This document shows, in pieces, positions 16,707-26,201 of a stretch of 64,000 nucleotides of DNA; within the stretch, counting starts at the first letter, position 1, and every line of letters begins with the position of its first letter. The DNA is from Clostridium transplantifaecale (GTDB lineage: Bacteria; Bacillota; Clostridia; Lachnospirales; Lachnospiraceae). A program made the translations under genes and the position numbers. The DNA lies in NCBI RefSeq assembly GCF_900626075.1, contig NZ_UYZY01000003.1, forward strand, positions 372,001 through 436,000, written 5' to 3'. The notes beneath the pieces are model-generated. The model made no database searches. It was not told where the DNA came from and saw only the letters and a program-made list of their open reading frames with translations.

Positions 16707-17713
16707 TGATGAAATTGTTAAGAAATCCGGAAATAAAAGTGTTCGGGGGAATTTATCTGTTGTTTTCCGTGGCGGCATCGGCTGGGGCAGCAGTGTGGAA
16801 CCCGTTTTTTGCCCTGTATGCGGCGGGAATCTGTCTGACGGCCGGCCTTATTTTTCTGTGCTTCACGAAAAAAAGATATGACCGTCTGGCGGAGCTGTCC
16901 ACCGAACTGGATGAAATACTGCACGGCGAAGGCGGAATTTCCATGCTACCCGATCGGGAAGGGGAGCTGGCGGTTCTCGGAAGCAAGATCTATAAGATGA
17001 CGGTCCGTTTACAGGAGCAGGCGGAGGAACTGGGGAGGGAGAAGGTATTTCTTCAGAATTCATTGGAAGATGTTTCCCATCAGGTGAAAACGCCTCTGAC
17101 TTCGATCCGGCTGCTCCTGAAACGCATAAAGGAAGCGGCAGATGAAGAGGAAAAACTGAAAGCATTTTATAATATGGACCGTCTTCTTACAAGGACGGAA
17201 TGGCTGATTGCCACGCTGCTCAAAATAGCGAGACTGGAGTCCGGAACATTGGAGTTTAAAAGTCAATCGGAGTCTGTTTCGGAGCTTCTTAAAAGGGCTC
17301 TGGAACCTCTGGAAATACCGATGGAATTAAAGGGGCAGATCCTGCTTGAGGAAGGGACCGAAAAATCCTTTTATAAAGGGGATTTGCTGTGGTCTGCCGA
17401 GGCTATGGGAAATATCCTTAAAAATTGCGTGGAACACACGCCGGAGGGTGGAACCATCATGGTTTGTGCGGATGAAAACCCAGTCTATACCCGGATTCGG
17501 ATAAGGGATAATGGAGAAGGTTTCGCAGAGGAAGATTTAAACCGTCTTTTCGAGCGCTTTTACAGAGGAAAGAATATCCAGCCGGGCGGCGCCGGAATCG
17601 GCCTGGCCCTGGCGGGTATGATAATCAGAAAGCAGAACGGAACTATCAGGGCCGGGAATGCGGAGGACGGCGGCGCAGAATTTGATATCCGGTTTTATAA
17701 GGGAGCTGTTTGA
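16703..17713 (+). CDS. Sensor histidine kinase, BceS-like intramembrane sensor type
   Basis: 336 residues. Two closely spaced membrane helices (about residues 13-31 and 36-56) leave almost no extracellular domain, as in intramembrane-sensing kinases that rely on their ABC transporter to detect peptide antibiotics. Kinase motifs: EDVSHQVKTPLTSI with the phospho-His, NILKNCVEHTP, DNGEGF and GAGIGLALAGMII. It starts at the ATG overlapping the regulator stop. Its physical partner is probably the permease downstream. Confidence 0.92.
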   Translation: MMMKLLRNPEIKVFGGIYLLFSVAASAGAAVWNPFFALYAAGICLTAGLIFLCFTKKRYDRLAELSTELDEILHGEGGISMLPDREGELAVLGSKIYKMTVRLQEQAEELGREKVFLQNSLEDVSHQVKTPLTSIRLLLKRIKEAADEEEKLKAFYNMDRLLTRTEWLIATLLKIARLESGTLEFKSQSESVSELLKRALEPLEIPMELKGQILLEEGTEKSFYKGDLLWSAEAMGNILKNCVEHTPEGGTIMVCADENPVYTRIRIRDNGEGFAEEDLNRLFERFYRGKNIQPGGAGIGLALAGMIIRKQNGTIRAGNAEDGGAEFDIRFYKGAV

Positions 17714-17931
17714 GACTCCCTTTTTCCATATTTATAGAAAAGTGATCCTATCCGCGTGCGGACTTTCTTCTCCGGGAACCGAAATATGACAATATTGTTA
17801 TAATAGATTCACCGTGCTGTCACCGTGCTTCGAGTATAATATTGGCATCTGTACAGAGGATATTATACCTGCGCATGACCGCGGAACGGATAACGTCCCC
17901 GTGTGCATGGCGGCAGAGACAGGAGGAATGA
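17714..17931 (+). promoter_or_regulatory. Promoter of the Bce-like ABC genes with tandem 9-mers
   Basis: CACCGTGCT occurs twice, at 17810-17818 and 17821-17829, with an 11 bp period (one helical turn), just upstream of TATAAT at 17835-17840. The repeats therefore cover the -35 region, where an OmpR-type activator dimer would bind. A second TATAAT-like hexamer lies near 17800. Confidence 0.6.
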
Positions 17932-18678
17932 ATGGAAATACTAAAAGCGGAACATCTGTGTAAGGAATACGGAAAAGCTGGAAACAGGGTAGAGGCCCTG
18001 AAGGACGTCAGTTTCTCTGTGGAGAAAGGGGAATTCGTGGCAGTGATAGGACAGTCCGGTTCAGGGAAGTCTACGCTTCTTCACTTGGCCGGGGGAGTGG
18101 ATTCGCCCTCTTCCGGGCATATTTATGTGGACGGCTGTGACATCTATACTAAGAGCAGAAAAGAGCTGGCGATATTCAGGCGCAGGCAGGTGGGGCTGAT
18201 TTACCAGTTTTACAACCTGATACCGGTATTGAATGTGGTGGATAATATGACCTTACCCGTAAAGCTGGATGGACAGAAGGTAAATAAAGCGCGCCTGCAG
18301 GAGCTTTTGGAGATTCTGGACCTGAAGGATCGGGCCGGCCACCTGCCGGGGCAGCTCTCCGGCGGACAACAGCAGAGAGTGGCAATCGGCAGGGCGCTTA
18401 TGAATGCCCCGGCCCTTGTACTGGCAGATGAACCAACGGGGAACCTCGACAGCGTGAACAGCCAGGAAATTATGGAGCTTTTTAAATACTCCAATAAAAA
18501 GTACCGCCAGACGATGATTGTCATCACTCATGATGAACAGATTGCGCTGCAGGCGGATCGGATTATACGGCTGGAAGACGGCAGGATTGTCTCCGACAGC
18601 TGGAACAGGATGTCTGCCGGAAACAGGGCGTCTGCGCGCGGAAGCCAGGAGCCGGCCGGTGAAAGGAGGGAGGGATGA
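17932..18678 (+). CDS. ABC transporter ATP-binding protein (BceA-like)
   Basis: 248 residues. Walker A GQSGSGKST, signature LSGGQQQRVAIGRAL, Walker B LVLADEPTGNLD, switch His in VITHDEQ. The sequence class is that of LolD/MacB/BceA ATPases that work with FtsX-type permeases. ATG follows GACAGGAGGAATGA. The C-terminal tail (about 25 residues, Arg/Gly/Ser-rich) extends beyond the domain. The permease start codon begins two bases after its stop codon. Confidence 0.94.
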   Translation: MEILKAEHLCKEYGKAGNRVEALKDVSFSVEKGEFVAVIGQSGSGKSTLLHLAGGVDSPSSGHIYVDGCDIYTKSRKELAIFRRRQVGLIYQFYNLIPVLNVVDNMTLPVKLDGQKVNKARLQELLEILDLKDRAGHLPGQLSGGQQQRVAIGRALMNAPALVLADEPTGNLDSVNSQEIMELFKYSNKKYRQTMIVITHDEQIALQADRIIRLEDGRIVSDSWNRMSAGNRASARGSQEPAGERREG

Positions 18679-18679
18679 T

Positions 18680-20659
18680 ATGCTTTGGAACGAATATTCC
18701 AGGAGTTATTTAAAACACAACAGGGCATCCAGCGTCTCTATTATGGCGGCCTCATTCGTAGCTTCCCTTTTTATCTCCTTTATTACGGTACTATTTTATA
18801 ACATGCGTGCGGATCAGATTAGAAGGGCGGTGGACGGCAAAGAACAGGAGGCGGTCCAGCTTACGGCGCTGAGCTGGTTTTATATTGCCGTGATGCTTCT
18901 CGTGTGTACGGCGATGGTTCTTGTACTGTATCATTCATTTGTCATGGGAGCCAATGAGAGACTGCATCAGCTTGGAATTCTTCAAAGTGTAGGCGCCACA
19001 CCTGGGCAGATTCGAATCTGTATATTACAGGAAGCTCTTGCGCTCAGCTTTTTTCCGATGCTCATGGGGATTGCCGCAGGAGCCGGATTAACTATTGTTT
19101 TTTTCAGGATGGCGGAAAATATGACGGAGCCTCTGGGAATTGAGCCGTCTGTGTTCGTATATCATCCCCTCCTTTTTTGGGGGACATTTACCGTCTGTGT
19201 GGCTACGGTTTTAATAGCCGGAGGGAGAGCGGCGGCCAGGCTCGGCAGGATCAGCGCCCTGGATGCGATCTGCGGAGGAAGGGAGCATCCGGACGGAAAA
19301 ATCCCCTCTTATCTGATTTTGCCAAAGCTGTTTGGAATCAAATGGGAGATTGCGGGAAAATCATTATATTTACGCCGCAGAGCCTACAGAACATCGGCAA
19401 TCTCCCTGACCATTTCTTTTTTTACTTTCGGGATATTTTTGATTTTTTGGTCTCTGTCCGGAGTGAGTACAAAGTATACGTATTTTGAACGGTACAGGAA
19501 TGTATGGGATTTAATGGTGACTTTAGAAAAGCAGCCGGGAGAGGAAGGCGGGCTTCTGGAAGAAATCCGCGGCATCCCGGAAATTTCTGAATGCACTGCT
19601 TACCGGAAACTGGGTGGCCGGACGCTGATTGAGGAAGATATGCTGTCGGAGGAGCTTAAGACGGCAGGGGGCATCGAGGCGCTTAAGGACACGGGAATCT
19701 CAAAAAGAGAAGGGGGATACCTGGTGGACGTCCCCGTTGTGGTTCTGGATGACGGGAGCTTTCAGGCATATTTGAAGGAAGCGGAAATTCCCGGTACGGA
19801 TGTGGAGACCGTGACGGTAAATAGAATCTGGGATAATATTAACAGCCACTTCCGGGATAAAAAATACCTTCCATATCTGACACCGGAAAACCATTCGCTT
19901 GATGTATGGGACGGCCGGGAGGAGCTGCAGCCGGAGGACGGCGGAGAAAGCACGGCGGATGAGAGCGGGATGCTTCGGTTGCAGCTTCAGGTATTCACGG
20001 ATAAGCTGCCGGAGCTGAGGGAGGAATTTGAGGATTTTTCCCTTGTACAGATTGTACCGGAGAGTGTATACCAGAAGAAAATGGCGGCGGCCTTTCCCGA
20101 TGAAACGATGTACTTCAAGATCAGGGCTGTTTCAGAGGGGGAAATTGAGGCGGCCGAAGAAAAACTGCAGCTCCTTCTCGATGGAAACAAGGGGTATCGG
20201 CTGGAGAACAGAAAGTCGGAAGAAGCGTTTGAGGAAAAGGTCAGGGAAGGATATAAAATTCTGGTGGGAACCCTGTGCGGCCTGCTGGCATTCGTCGGAA
20301 TCGTCAACGTGTTTGCTAATACAATCGGAGGCGTTTACATGAGAAGACGGGAGTTTGCCAGATATCTTTCGGTGGGATTCACACCGGGCGGCCTGGCCGG
20401 AATTCTGGCGATGGAAAGTTGTATTACAGCGCTGAAACCCATTCTTATCAGCCTCCCGTTCCAAATCATGTTCGTCGTCTATGCGGTAAATGCCAGTAAA
20501 CTTCGGTACAGCGATTATCTTTCGGAGCTGCCTCTGCTTCCCATGGCGGCATTTGCAGGCGCGATTTTTTTGTCGGTTGGAGCTGCCTATTTTTTGGCAG
20601 GAAGGAAAATTGCCGGCCTTAATATTGTGGAAGGTTTGAAGGATGATACGATGTTCTGA
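18680..20659 (+). CDS. FtsX-type ABC permease (BceB-like)
   Basis: 659 residues from the ATG at 18680, preceded by GGAGGGAGGG; a longer upstream frame runs inside the ATPase gene. The N-terminal FtsX block (three membrane helices around a QSVGATPGQIR motif) is followed by further helices. A large extracytoplasmic domain lies at about 290-500 and a second FtsX block at about 535-650 (EFARYLSVGFTPGGLAGI). The layout matches BceB-type permeases for bacitracin/lantibiotic-like peptides, which also signal to the kinase. The ligand cannot be read from sequence. Confidence 0.88.
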   Translation: MLWNEYSRSYLKHNRASSVSIMAASFVASLFISFITVLFYNMRADQIRRAVDGKEQEAVQLTALSWFYIAVMLLVCTAMVLVLYHSFVMGANERLHQLGILQSVGATPGQIRICILQEALALSFFPMLMGIAAGAGLTIVFFRMAENMTEPLGIEPSVFVYHPLLFWGTFTVCVATVLIAGGRAAARLGRISALDAICGGREHPDGKIPSYLILPKLFGIKWEIAGKSLYLRRRAYRTSAISLTISFFTFGIFLIFWSLSGVSTKYTYFERYRNVWDLMVTLEKQPGEEGGLLEEIRGIPEISECTAYRKLGGRTLIEEDMLSEELKTAGGIEALKDTGISKREGGYLVDVPVVVLDDGSFQAYLKEAEIPGTDVETVTVNRIWDNINSHFRDKKYLPYLTPENHSLDVWDGREELQPEDGGESTADESGMLRLQLQVFTDKLPELREEFEDFSLVQIVPESVYQKKMAAAFPDETMYFKIRAVSEGEIEAAEEKLQLLLDGNKGYRLENRKSEEAFEEKVREGYKILVGTLCGLLAFVGIVNVFANTIGGVYMRRREFARYLSVGFTPGGLAGILAMESCITALKPILISLPFQIMFVVYAVNASKLRYSDYLSELPLLPMAAFAGAIFLSVGAAYFLAGRKIAGLNIVEGLKDDTMF

Positions 20660-20848
20660 CGGAAGCCTGCCGTCTGCATGTTTGCAGCAGCAGTTGCCCG
20701 CGGCGCTCCGCTTTTTTTGAGAGGGTGGACGGCAGCACGAGGATGCTTGCCATCTTACCCATAAGATGATAAAATATCATATTATGTCGTTGAATAAAAG
20801 AAAAAAGAAGCAGATCATATTTAGGGATAAAGACGCCGGGAGAGAAGA
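20660..20848 (+). terminator. Intergenic region with probable weak terminator after the Bce-like operon
   Basis: CTGCCGTC near 20668 can pair with GACGGCAG near 20728, and a short GCGG/CCGC stem runs straight into a seven-T tract at 20712-20718. The rest is AT-rich leader of the next gene; no other feature was seen. Confidence 0.4.
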
Positions 20849-22393
20849 ATGATAAAGGATTATTGGAGCCAGATAAAAGAGAACAGGGATGTGAGGCAGA
20901 ATTTAAGCCGCCTGAGACAGGAAGTGAAGGAGCAGGGCAGACGAAATGCCCTGTCTGCGCTTATAGAAGGGGAGGAGGAGCGCCTGACGGCCCTGCTTCA
21001 ATCTGAAGATGCAAAGACGAGGAAGAATGCCGCCCTGCTTATGGGAGATCTGGGCAGACAGGAGTTTTTGGAACCGGTGTACGAGGCATATAAATGCGAA
21101 GCCCAGCGGTTTGTGAAAAGTTCTTATTTATCCGCGATCGGCAGATTCGATTACAGCGGATATCTGGATGAACTGAAGGAACAACTTAAACTTCTGGAGC
21201 AGACTGAAGTGACGGACGAGAACAGGAAGCATCTGACTGAAGAGATGAGGGAGCTGTCGGCTCTGGTCGTCGGGATGGAGGGAATAAATACACACCGGTT
21301 CAACGGTTTTGACCACGCCTATGACATTGTTCTCCTGACAAACAGAAACTTTGCGGAGCTTACCAGAAGCCAGCTGGCCCTCCTTGATCCGGATGCAAAA
21401 ACAAAGCTGTTCGGAGCCGGCGTCAGGGCCAGGGTGACAAATTTAAACTGGATGGATAAAATCAGGACATGGCAGGAAATTCTCTTTGTGGTAAAGGGGC
21501 TGGGAACCTGTCCGATGGATCCGCTTAAGGCTGCGGAGGTAATTACGGATTCGGGACTCCTTTCCCTGCTGGAGGAGAGCCACGAGGGAGGAGAACCCTG
21601 GTATTTCAGGGTGGAATTAAAGAGCAGGAAGACACTTCCCGAGAGAAGCGCCTTTGTAAAGAAGTTATCAGGATATTTGGAAAAACTGTCGGGCAGAAAG
21701 CTCATCAACACGGTCACGGATTACGAGGTGGAGCTGCGCCTGATTGAGAATAAAGAGGGGAACTGTAACCTGCTTCTTAAATTATACACGCTTAAGGATG
21801 AACGGTTCGCCTACCGGAAAGAGGCGGCTCCCGTCAGTATCCGCCCCGTCAATGCGGCGCTGACGGCGGTTCTTGCCGGAGATTATATGAAGGAGGGCGC
21901 CCAGGTGCTGGATCCGTTCTGCGGAGCAGGCACCATGCTGATAGAACGCAGCAGGGCGGTGAGAGCGTATACGTCTTACGGCCTGGACATCCAGGAGGAA
22001 TATATCCTGAAGGCCAGAAAGAATACCGAGGCCGCCGGAATGACGGCTCACTACATTAACCGGGACTTTTTTGAGTTCCGGCATGACTATCTTTTTGACG
22101 AGATATTTACGGACATGCCGTTTCAGATCGGACGGGTAACGGACGACGAGGTATTTGAACTGTATGAGCGGTTTTTTGGCCGTGTCGGTGAATTTTTAAA
22201 GGAAGATGCGGTGATTATCCTGTATTCGCGAAACAGGGGATTTGTAAAACCGCAGGCCGTCAGGAACGGATTTACCGTGCTGAAAGAATATGAGATTTCG
22301 GTGAAAGAAGGTACTTATGTCTTTATTCTCTGCAGAAAAGGCGCGGAGACACTCATAAAGGAACGGGCGGAAAGGAAGAAAACCAATGGATAA
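20849..22393 (+). CDS. RNA methyltransferase of the UPF0020/THUMP class with HEAT-like N-terminus
   Basis: 514 residues. The first 130 are helical and HEAT-like (LIEGEEERLTALLQSEDAKTRKNAALLMGDLG). A middle region resembles a THUMP-type RNA-binding part. The C-terminal Rossmann domain has the SAM motif VLDPFCGAGTMLIERS, acidic LDIQEE and TDMPFQIG in place of the usual NPPYG, as in the TrmN/RlmL-like superfamily. It probably makes a base-methyl mark on tRNA or rRNA. It overlaps the RsmH-like gene by 8 bp. Exact target nucleotide unknown. Confidence 0.8.
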   Translation: MIKDYWSQIKENRDVRQNLSRLRQEVKEQGRRNALSALIEGEEERLTALLQSEDAKTRKNAALLMGDLGRQEFLEPVYEAYKCEAQRFVKSSYLSAIGRFDYSGYLDELKEQLKLLEQTEVTDENRKHLTEEMRELSALVVGMEGINTHRFNGFDHAYDIVLLTNRNFAELTRSQLALLDPDAKTKLFGAGVRARVTNLNWMDKIRTWQEILFVVKGLGTCPMDPLKAAEVITDSGLLSLLEESHEGGEPWYFRVELKSRKTLPERSAFVKKLSGYLEKLSGRKLINTVTDYEVELRLIENKEGNCNLLLKLYTLKDERFAYRKEAAPVSIRPVNAALTAVLAGDYMKEGAQVLDPFCGAGTMLIERSRAVRAYTSYGLDIQEEYILKARKNTEAAGMTAHYINRDFFEFRHDYLFDEIFTDMPFQIGRVTDDEVFELYERFFGRVGEFLKEDAVIILYSRNRGFVKPQAVRNGFTVLKEYEISVKEGTYVFILCRKGAETLIKERAERKKTNG

Positions 22394-23522
22394 AGAGAGG
22401 CAGGCCGGAAGAATGGAGAACGGAAAACCACGGGACGCGGAAACCGGGACCGGAGAAACGGTAAAAGAAGAGCCGGGGACCGGTAACGGCGGGCATAAAC
22501 GCCGCGTCCGTTATAAAGGGACCCACCCTAAAAATTACAATGAAAAATATAAAGAACTCCAGCCTGATAAATATCCTGAGACGGTGGAGAAGGTGATTCG
22601 GAAAGGCAGTACACCGGTAGGAATGCACATTTCCATCTGTGTGAATGAAATATTGGAATTTCTTCAGATAAAACCCGGACAGAAGGGGTTAGACGCCACG
22701 CTCGGTTATGGCGGCCACACCCAGGCCATGCTGGAATGCCTGAAGGGGCAGGGGCACATCTACGGCCTTGATGTGGACGGAGTTGAACAGGAGAAAACAA
22801 AGAATAGACTGGAAGCGCTGGGCTACGGCCCGGAGATACTCACCGTCAAAAGACTGAATTTTGCCAATATCGATCAGGTGGCGGAGGAAGCCGGGACATT
22901 TGACTTTGTGTTGGCCGATTTGGGGGTCTCTTCCATGCAGATAGACAATCCGGACAGAGGCTTTTCCTATAAGAAAGAGGGTCCCCTGGATCTTCGCCTG
23001 GATTCCCAGAAAGGAGTATCTGCGGCAGAACGCCTGAAGGAGCTTTCCAGGGAAGAACTGGAAGGAATGCTTTGGGAAAACTCGGACGAGCCTTATGCGG
23101 CAGAAATTGCACGGACTGTAGTGGCAGAGAGAAGAAAAGGGGCTATTGACACGACTACAAAGCTTCGCCAGGCTATTGAAAAGGCCCTTGCCTTCCTGCC
23201 GGAGGCTGAGAGAAAGGAAGCGGTTAAGAAATCGTGCCAGCGGACGTTCCAGGCCCTTCGGATTGACGTAAACAGTGAGTTTGAGGTGCTGGAGGAATTC
23301 CTCGATAAGCTGCCGTACGTTCTTTCACCGGGCGGAAGGGCGGCTATCCTGACATTCCATTCCGGGGAGGACAGGCTTGTCAAAAAGTCGTTCAAGCGCC
23401 TGAAAAAGGAGGGGGTCTACAGCGAAGTTGCGGATGAGGTGATACGCCCGTCGGCAGAGGAGTGCGCCATGAACGGCCGCGCCCGTTCTACCAAGATGAG
23501 ATGGGCCGTCAGGGCTCAATAA
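22386..23522 (+). CDS. rsmH: 16S rRNA (cytosine(1402)-N(4))-methyltransferase RsmH-like
   Basis: 378 residues, about 65-75 longer than typical RsmH because of an N-terminal hydrophilic extension containing RYKGTHPKNYNEKYKEL. The core has LDATLGYGGHTQAML, GLDVDGVEQ, ADLGVSSMQIDNPDRGFSY, GPLDLRLD and ILTFHSGEDRLVKKSF. The usual rsmH lies in the division cluster with mraZ and ftsL; none of these is here. It is instead between another RNA methyltransferase and endonuclease III, so it is probably the extended paralogue seen in Clostridia. It uses SAM; the target is presumed to be rRNA. Confidence 0.88.
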   Translation: MDKERQAGRMENGKPRDAETGTGETVKEEPGTGNGGHKRRVRYKGTHPKNYNEKYKELQPDKYPETVEKVIRKGSTPVGMHISICVNEILEFLQIKPGQKGLDATLGYGGHTQAMLECLKGQGHIYGLDVDGVEQEKTKNRLEALGYGPEILTVKRLNFANIDQVAEEAGTFDFVLADLGVSSMQIDNPDRGFSYKKEGPLDLRLDSQKGVSAAERLKELSREELEGMLWENSDEPYAAEIARTVVAERRKGAIDTTTKLRQAIEKALAFLPEAERKEAVKKSCQRTFQALRIDVNSEFEVLEEFLDKLPYVLSPGGRAAILTFHSGEDRLVKKSFKRLKKEGVYSEVADEVIRPSAEECAMNGRARSTKMRWAVRAQ

Positions 23523-23565
23523 GAACGTCAGGGCTGTAATACAAAAGGGGAAAAGAGAGGGTGTC

Positions 23566-24201
23566 ATGACAAAGAAAGAACTGGCTCTTGAAATAATAAA
23601 ACGATTAAAAAAGGAGTATCCCGATGCCGGCTGTACGCTCGACTACAACCAGGCATGGAAACTTCTTGTCAGCGTCCGGCTGGCCGCCCAGTGTACCGAT
23701 GCAAGGGTGAATGTGGTGGTGCAGAAGCTGTATGCTAAGTTTCCTGACGTAAAATCACTGGCTGAGGCGGATGTGGATGCGATCGAAGAGATTGTAAGGC
23801 CCTGCGGCCTGGGCCGCAGCAAAGCGAGAGATATAAACGCCTGCATGAAAATATTGTGGGAACAGTACGGTGGAAATGTTCCGGATGACTTTGACGCACT
23901 GCTTAAGCTGCCGGGCGTAGGCCGCAAGAGCGCTAACCTGATCATGGGGGACGTGTTCGGCAAACCGGCCATCGTGACCGATACACACTGCATCAGGCTG
24001 GTGAACCGGATGGGTCTTGTGGACGGCATCAAAGATCCGAAAAAGGTTGAGATGGAGCTGTGGAAACTAATTCCTCCCGAGGAGGGCAGTGATTTCTGCC
24101 ACAGGCTTGTGTACCATGGCAGGGATGTCTGTACGGCAAGAACCAAACCTTACTGTGACAAATGCTGTCTGAATGACATTTGCGCGGGAAACGGAAGGTG
24201 A
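23566..24201 (+). CDS. nth: Endonuclease III (DNA glycosylase/AP lyase)
   Basis: 211 residues, standard length. Helix-hairpin-helix LPGVGRKSAN carries the catalytic Lys and VTDTHCIRL the catalytic Asp. Four C-terminal cysteines form a 4Fe-4S loop (VCTARTKPYCDKCCLNDIC); the first spacing is seven residues by my count where six is usual. It removes oxidised pyrimidines and cleaves AP sites in base excision repair. Start has the ribosome site GAGAGGGTGTC. It ends close to the GGDEF/EAL gene and may be co-transcribed with it. Confidence 0.94.
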   Translation: MTKKELALEIIKRLKKEYPDAGCTLDYNQAWKLLVSVRLAAQCTDARVNVVVQKLYAKFPDVKSLAEADVDAIEEIVRPCGLGRSKARDINACMKILWEQYGGNVPDDFDALLKLPGVGRKSANLIMGDVFGKPAIVTDTHCIRLVNRMGLVDGIKDPKKVEMELWKLIPPEEGSDFCHRLVYHGRDVCTARTKPYCDKCCLNDICAGNGR

Positions 24202-24205
24202 TACG

Positions 24206-26170
24206 ATGACCTGGAATATTGCGCCGGAAATTATTTCCCTTGTTTTTCTGGGAATTGTTTGGGTGTATTCAAGAACGGGGAGCCATCTGCCCTCGTTAAA
24301 AAACAGGACGTTCCAGATGTGCCTGCTCATCACGTTTATTGCGATGCTGAGCAACATCCTGTCCACGGTTATGATTTACTTTCTGGATAAGTTCCCCCTG
24401 TGGATTGTCTGGACGGTGACAACGGTGTATTTTGTATTTACGCCTCTGATGGGGCTCGTCTATTTCTGTTATGTGGTTGCAATTGTTTACGACGGAAGCA
24501 GATCCCTGAAATGGATCATCGGAATCGGGCTGATTCCCGGCGCCGCTTACATACTTCTTGTCCTGACCAATCCGTTTACCTGCATCCTGTTCTGTCTCAG
24601 CGAAGAGTGCGGTTATGTCAGGGGAGCGCATGTTTTTATTACCTACGTTATTTTCTATATTTACAGTCTGGCCAGTCTCATTGTGACAATCATGAACCGG
24701 CAGAGAATGGAGCGGAAGGTATACAATATCCTGGCCGTATTTCCACTTCTGGCCGTGCTGGTAATTGTTATACAGCAAATCGATCCGGAGATTATCCTGT
24801 CGGGGTCCGCGGCCACCTGCGCGATGCTGATTGTCTATCTTCATTTCCAGAACAGGCAGATCACGAGGGATTACCTGACGAACGTGCCGAACCGGCAGGA
24901 GCTTTTAGATATGCTGGGGCTGATGATTAAGAAGCACCCGGAAAAGCAGTTTACGCTGGCTGTCGTATCCCTCAGGGAGTTCCGCCAGATTAATAATATC
25001 TGCGGGCAGCATCGGGGAGATGAATTTTTGAAGGCGGTCTGCGGTTACCTCTGCCAGGTCGGACCCCGTGACGGAGTATACCGGTTCAGCGGTGATGAAT
25101 TTGCCCTCCTGTTTACCAGGGAGACCGATGAGGAGATAGAAAAGTGCATCATTGCGATCCGGGAACGGATGAAACAGCCGTGGGAAATTGCCGACTTCCG
25201 TTTTGTTATTTTAACGGCCATGGGGATGATACGCCGCACCCGGCAGGATTATACGTTAGAGATGGCAATCAGTTCGATTGAATATGCAGTGTATCAGGCC
25301 AAAAATGATAAAAACAACTCTGTCTGCTACTGCGATGAGGCCATGCTTGCAAAGCTGGACCGCAGACGCAGCGTGATACAGATTCTGAAGGACGGGCTTG
25401 CCAGACAGAGTTTTGAAATGTATTATCAGCCGATTTACTTTGTGGAGGATGGTAATTTCCGCTGCGCCGAGTCGCTGATGCGGTTAAACAATACGCCGAT
25501 CGGTCCGGTCTATCCCTCGGAATTCATTCCTGTGGCGGAGGAAACAGGCCTTATCATTGAGATTACCTATGTAATCCTTGACAAAGTGTGCAAGTACATA
25601 AATGACCTGGAGGAAGCGGGAATCCACATGGATGCCATTCATGTGAATTATTCTGCAATTCAGTTCTCGGAACCGGAGCTGGCGGAGAAAACGCTGGAAA
25701 TCATCAGGCGGAATAAAACTCCGATGTCAACGATTAAAATAGAATTTACGGAGAGCACGCTGGCGGAGAATACCGAAGTAGTAACGGAATTCTGCGTTCG
25801 GATGAAGGCGTATGGAATTACGGTGGGCCTGGATGACTTCGGAACGGGCTATTCCAATATTGCAACGGTACTAAATGTCCCGTTCAGCCTGGTCAAACTC
25901 GATAAAAGCCTGGTGTGGGCCGCAATGGAAAAAGATACGGCTTACCATGCAGTAGAGTATATCATAAGCGCGTTCAAGGCTCTGGGGATGAGCGTGGTTG
26001 CCGAGGGGGTCGAGACTGAGGAACAGCGGAGACTGGTGGTAGACTTCCATGTGGATCAGATTCAGGGATTCTACTATTCCAGACCTATGCCGGGGGACGA
26101 GATGAAGAAGTTCATGCTGGGACACCGGGAGAATAAATCTGTGCCGCCGGAGAAGCAGATACAGCGGTAA
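24206..26170 (+). CDS. Membrane GGDEF-EAL c-di-GMP signalling protein
   Basis: 654 residues from the ATG at 24206 (RBS GGAAGGTGAT). About seven membrane helices occupy residues 1-215. The GGDEF domain (about 225-385) reads RFSGDEFA, with the first Gly replaced by Ser, so cyclase activity is doubtful. The EAL domain (400-640) has ESL in place of EAL but keeps the metal and catalytic residues in EFTES, DDFGTGYS, KLDKS and VVAEGVET, so phosphodiesterase activity is plausible. It probably degrades c-di-GMP in response to a membrane signal. The GHKL kinase follows 31 bp later. Confidence 0.88.
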   Translation: MTWNIAPEIISLVFLGIVWVYSRTGSHLPSLKNRTFQMCLLITFIAMLSNILSTVMIYFLDKFPLWIVWTVTTVYFVFTPLMGLVYFCYVVAIVYDGSRSLKWIIGIGLIPGAAYILLVLTNPFTCILFCLSEECGYVRGAHVFITYVIFYIYSLASLIVTIMNRQRMERKVYNILAVFPLLAVLVIVIQQIDPEIILSGSAATCAMLIVYLHFQNRQITRDYLTNVPNRQELLDMLGLMIKKHPEKQFTLAVVSLREFRQINNICGQHRGDEFLKAVCGYLCQVGPRDGVYRFSGDEFALLFTRETDEEIEKCIIAIRERMKQPWEIADFRFVILTAMGMIRRTRQDYTLEMAISSIEYAVYQAKNDKNNSVCYCDEAMLAKLDRRRSVIQILKDGLARQSFEMYYQPIYFVEDGNFRCAESLMRLNNTPIGPVYPSEFIPVAEETGLIIEITYVILDKVCKYINDLEEAGIHMDAIHVNYSAIQFSEPELAEKTLEIIRRNKTPMSTIKIEFTESTLAENTEVVTEFCVRMKAYGITVGLDDFGTGYSNIATVLNVPFSLVKLDKSLVWAAMEKDTAYHAVEYIISAFKALGMSVVAEGVETEEQRRLVVDFHVDQIQGFYYSRPMPGDEMKKFMLGHRENKSVPPEKQIQR

Positions 26171-26201
26171 GCAGAAGTACAGGCGGGAAGGGGGGATTTC
26201 A

